From NCBI GenBank assembly GCA_042138015.1, contig JBHIVA010000104.1:1-6292 (forward strand): DNA of 6,292 bases, read 5' to 3'. The DNA comes from TH1177 sp042138015. Lineage in GTDB: Archaea > Thermoproteota > Nitrososphaeria > Nitrososphaerales > Nitrososphaeraceae. Below the pieces are notes generated by a model. That model searched no databases. It was not told the origin of the DNA and saw only the letters and a list, made by a program, of their open reading frames with translations. The translations under genes were made by a program, and so were the position numbers. Of the stretch, positions 5,713-6,292 are shown in pieces; position 1 is the stretch's first letter, and each line of letters opens with the position of its first letter.

Positions 5713-5722
5713 TGTGTTGAAT
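5713..5722 (+). repeat. 10-base direct repeat, outer copy
   Basis: TGTGTTGAAT occurs here and again exactly 100 bases downstream at 5813-5822, inside the putative IS110 RNA. This outer copy lies near the presumed left boundary of the second IS110 element, about 220 bases before its GTG start. Confidence 0.5.
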
Positions 5723-5759
5723 ACATGTAAAAGTCTTTTCCTGTTATCTATTCTCTTAT

Positions 5760-5902
5760 CCAACTAGCAAACCCCTTGATATGCGTGACCTATCTTCTAG
5801 GGTAAGGTCTTTTGTGTTGAATGGGAATATGTGTTAGCTGCTGTATATGTGAGCCATCAATAGGGCTCTGATAGATGTTTGCAGCTTTGTCTGGCTAGTT
5901 GG
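5760..5902 (+). ncRNA. putative IS110 bridge-RNA-like structured segment (copy 2)
   Basis: A perfect 9-base-pair long-range stem joins CCAACTAGC (5760-5768) to GCTAGTTGG (5894-5902). Inside it, a first hairpin joins GACCT (5787-5791) to AGGTC (5805-5809). A second stem joins AGCTGC (5836-5841) to GCAGCT (5881-5886) and encloses an internal loop and the hairpin GAGCC/GGCTC (5851-5855/5864-5868). The last loop strand ends in GATGTTTGC (5874-5882). Order and topology equal those of 1891-2015, but the stem sequences differ by compensating changes. That supports a functional RNA of the IS110 bridge type. The role is inferred from the family; no transcript can be seen here. Confidence 0.55.
5813..5822 (+). 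repeat. 10-base direct repeat, RNA copy
   Basis: TGTGTTGAAT lies between the first hairpin and the second stem of the putative RNA and equals 5713-5722. It may be a guide-like copy of flanking or terminal DNA, or chance; the position differs from the loop repeat in copy 1. Confidence 0.45.
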
Positions 5903-5937
5903 TATAGTTAGTATCATAACAATAAAAAAAGAAGGAG

Positions 5938-5985
5938 GTGAAAAGGAGAATAGAAAATAAAAAAGAATCAAATAATAATAATAAT
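5938..5985 (+). pseudogene. IS110-family transposase, N-terminus only
   Basis: A GTG within GGAGGTGA opens a frame reading KRRIENKKESNNNNN, and then the IS6-type end begins at 5986. The position relative to the RNA-like structure, the overlapping GGTGA motif and the basic, low-complexity start parallel the IS110 frame at 2038, where a similar basic leader precedes the first catalytic strand. No catalytic residue is left in the window. The rest of the gene, if retained, should lie beyond the IS6-type element outside the window. Identification rests on this context, since 16 codons alone are not diagnostic. Confidence 0.45.
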
Positions 5986-6000
5986 GGCTCTGTTAAGATA
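5986..6000. repeat. IS6-type terminal inverted repeat (one copy)
   Basis: GGCTCTGTTAAGATA marks the boundary between the AAT-repeat of the IS110 frame and the IS6-type element. It was recognised by similarity to known IS6 termini and by its place directly at the transposase stop. The partner repeat is beyond the window. Confidence 0.55.
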
Positions 6001-6292
6001 AGATAATATTCACCTCCTCTTCTAACTCAAAATGATTATTATTTGCTATGGTATCATTGTACATAGAAATAAAGAATTGTATCCAGTTATGTACATGAAA
6101 TAGATTGCATTCCTCTTTGGGTCTACATGGATAGTAATCATCAAATGATTCAATTCTATCTTTCAAATACTGATTTACTCTTTCCATCAAACTTTTCTCT
6201 ATTGAAGAATGCAAATAGTGTTTCAATCCAATTACATTACAGGCTTCATCATACCACGTACCACCATCAGTATAAACTGTATATTTTCCATA
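5993..6292 (-). CDS. IS6/IS240-type DDE transposase, C-terminal part (5' end off window)
   Basis: The frame is open to the window edge and reads YGKYTVYTDGGTWYDEACNV, then IGLKHYLHSSIEKSLMERVN, then QYLKDRIESFDDYYPC and HVHNWIQFFISMYND, with a stop at 5993-5995. YTDGG carries the second catalytic Asp, and SLMERVNQYLKDR carries the catalytic Glu with the ER..Q..KDR pattern typical of the IS6/IS240 DDE domain. The N-terminal region with the first Asp lies outside. A TTG at 6226 could be taken for a start, but conserved sequence continues upstream of it, so the gene is partial rather than short. No stop or frameshift is seen in the 99 codons present, so the transposase may be intact. The last part, NNNHFELEEEVNIILS, is encoded up to and within the terminal repeat. 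Confidence 0.85.
   Translation of the reverse strand, partial: YGKYTVYTDGGTWYDEACNVIGLKHYLHSSIEKSLMERVNQYLKDRIESFDDYYPCRPKEECNLFHVHNWIQFFISMYNDTIANNNHFELEEEVNIILS

Larger units (their letters stand above)
5723..5985 (+). mobile_element. IS110-type element, left end, cut by an IS6-type element
   Basis: A non-coding segment with the same stem arrangement and GATGTTTGC motif as the left end at 1840-2037 leads into a GAAGGAGGTGA motif and a short transposase start. It is then replaced at 5986 by an IS6-type end. The left boundary is approximate, near the direct repeat at 5713-5722. A segment GCTG...ATGTAAA..TTTTC is loosely shared by the two left ends (from 1850 and from 5711), which complicates fixing the exact junction. 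Confidence 0.5.
5986..6292 (-). mobile_element. IS6-type insertion sequence, partial (one end in window)
   Basis: The element starts with the end sequence GGCTCTGTTAAG at 5986, which resembles the GG..CTGTT termini of IS6-family elements. Its transposase stop codon lies inside that terminal repeat, as is usual for the compact IS6 family. The other end lies outside the window, so a target duplication, expected to be about 8 bases and to include part of the AAT run before 5986, cannot be tested. Confidence 0.65.

Noticed and set aside
6226..6226. TTG at 6226-6224 as the start of a short complete gene
   Set aside because: Conserved transposase sequence, including the catalytic YTDGG block, continues upstream to the window edge in the same frame.

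Overview
The window looks like an AT-rich accessory or mobile-element-rich part of an archaeal chromosome, most likely a terrestrial ammonia-oxidising thaumarchaeon (Nitrososphaerota, perhaps near Nitrosocosmicus). This is an inference. It rests on the low GC content, promoter-like TATA boxes placed so that transcripts would have little or no leader, the absence of Shine-Dalgarno sites at most genes, and transposase types that I associate with that group. No ribosomal RNA, tRNA or other phylogenetic marker is present.

Layout. Bases 1-960 hold no intact gene. They carry a decayed minus-strand gene (about 181-612) of unknown family and the C-terminal fossil of an IS630-type transposase on the plus strand (about 640-959). 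A secreted alpha/beta-hydrolase (lipase-like) gene lies on the minus strand at 1054-1794. About 40 bases beyond its start begins a ruined insertion-sequence block (about 1840-3310). This block has an IS110-type left end with a structured, bridge-RNA-like segment, an IS110 transposase pseudogene with all four DEDD residues still readable, and an in-frame junction to a frameshifted DDE (IS5/IS4-like) transposase. A 46-codon cysteine-rich zinc-binding protein is encoded on the minus strand at 3505-3645.

The main intact plus-strand locus is 3854-5588. It holds a 443-residue protein with an N-terminal class III nucleotidyl cyclase homology domain and an unfamiliar C-terminal half, followed by a 97-residue protein of unknown function. 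The cyclase domain keeps both metal-binding aspartates and the transition-state arginine. It lacks the adenine-selecting Lys/Asp pair and the catalytic Asn, so its product, if any, cannot be assumed to be cAMP.

From about 5700 to the right edge lies a second IS110 left end with the same RNA architecture. Its transposase reading frame is cut after about 16 codons by the end of an IS6-type element, whose transposase runs off the window on the minus strand.

The most interesting signal is the pair of IS110 left ends. The two putative RNAs share little sequence, but both have a long-range closing stem, a first hairpin, and a second stem with internal loop and apical hairpin that closes on a shared GATGTTTGC. 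Compensatory changes are seen in the stems. In the first copy an 11-base stretch of the loop strand is repeated exactly in the flanking DNA beside the presumed insertion point, as a guide-target relation would predict. The intact genes do not form one obvious pathway; they look like independent genes surviving between successive transposon insertions.
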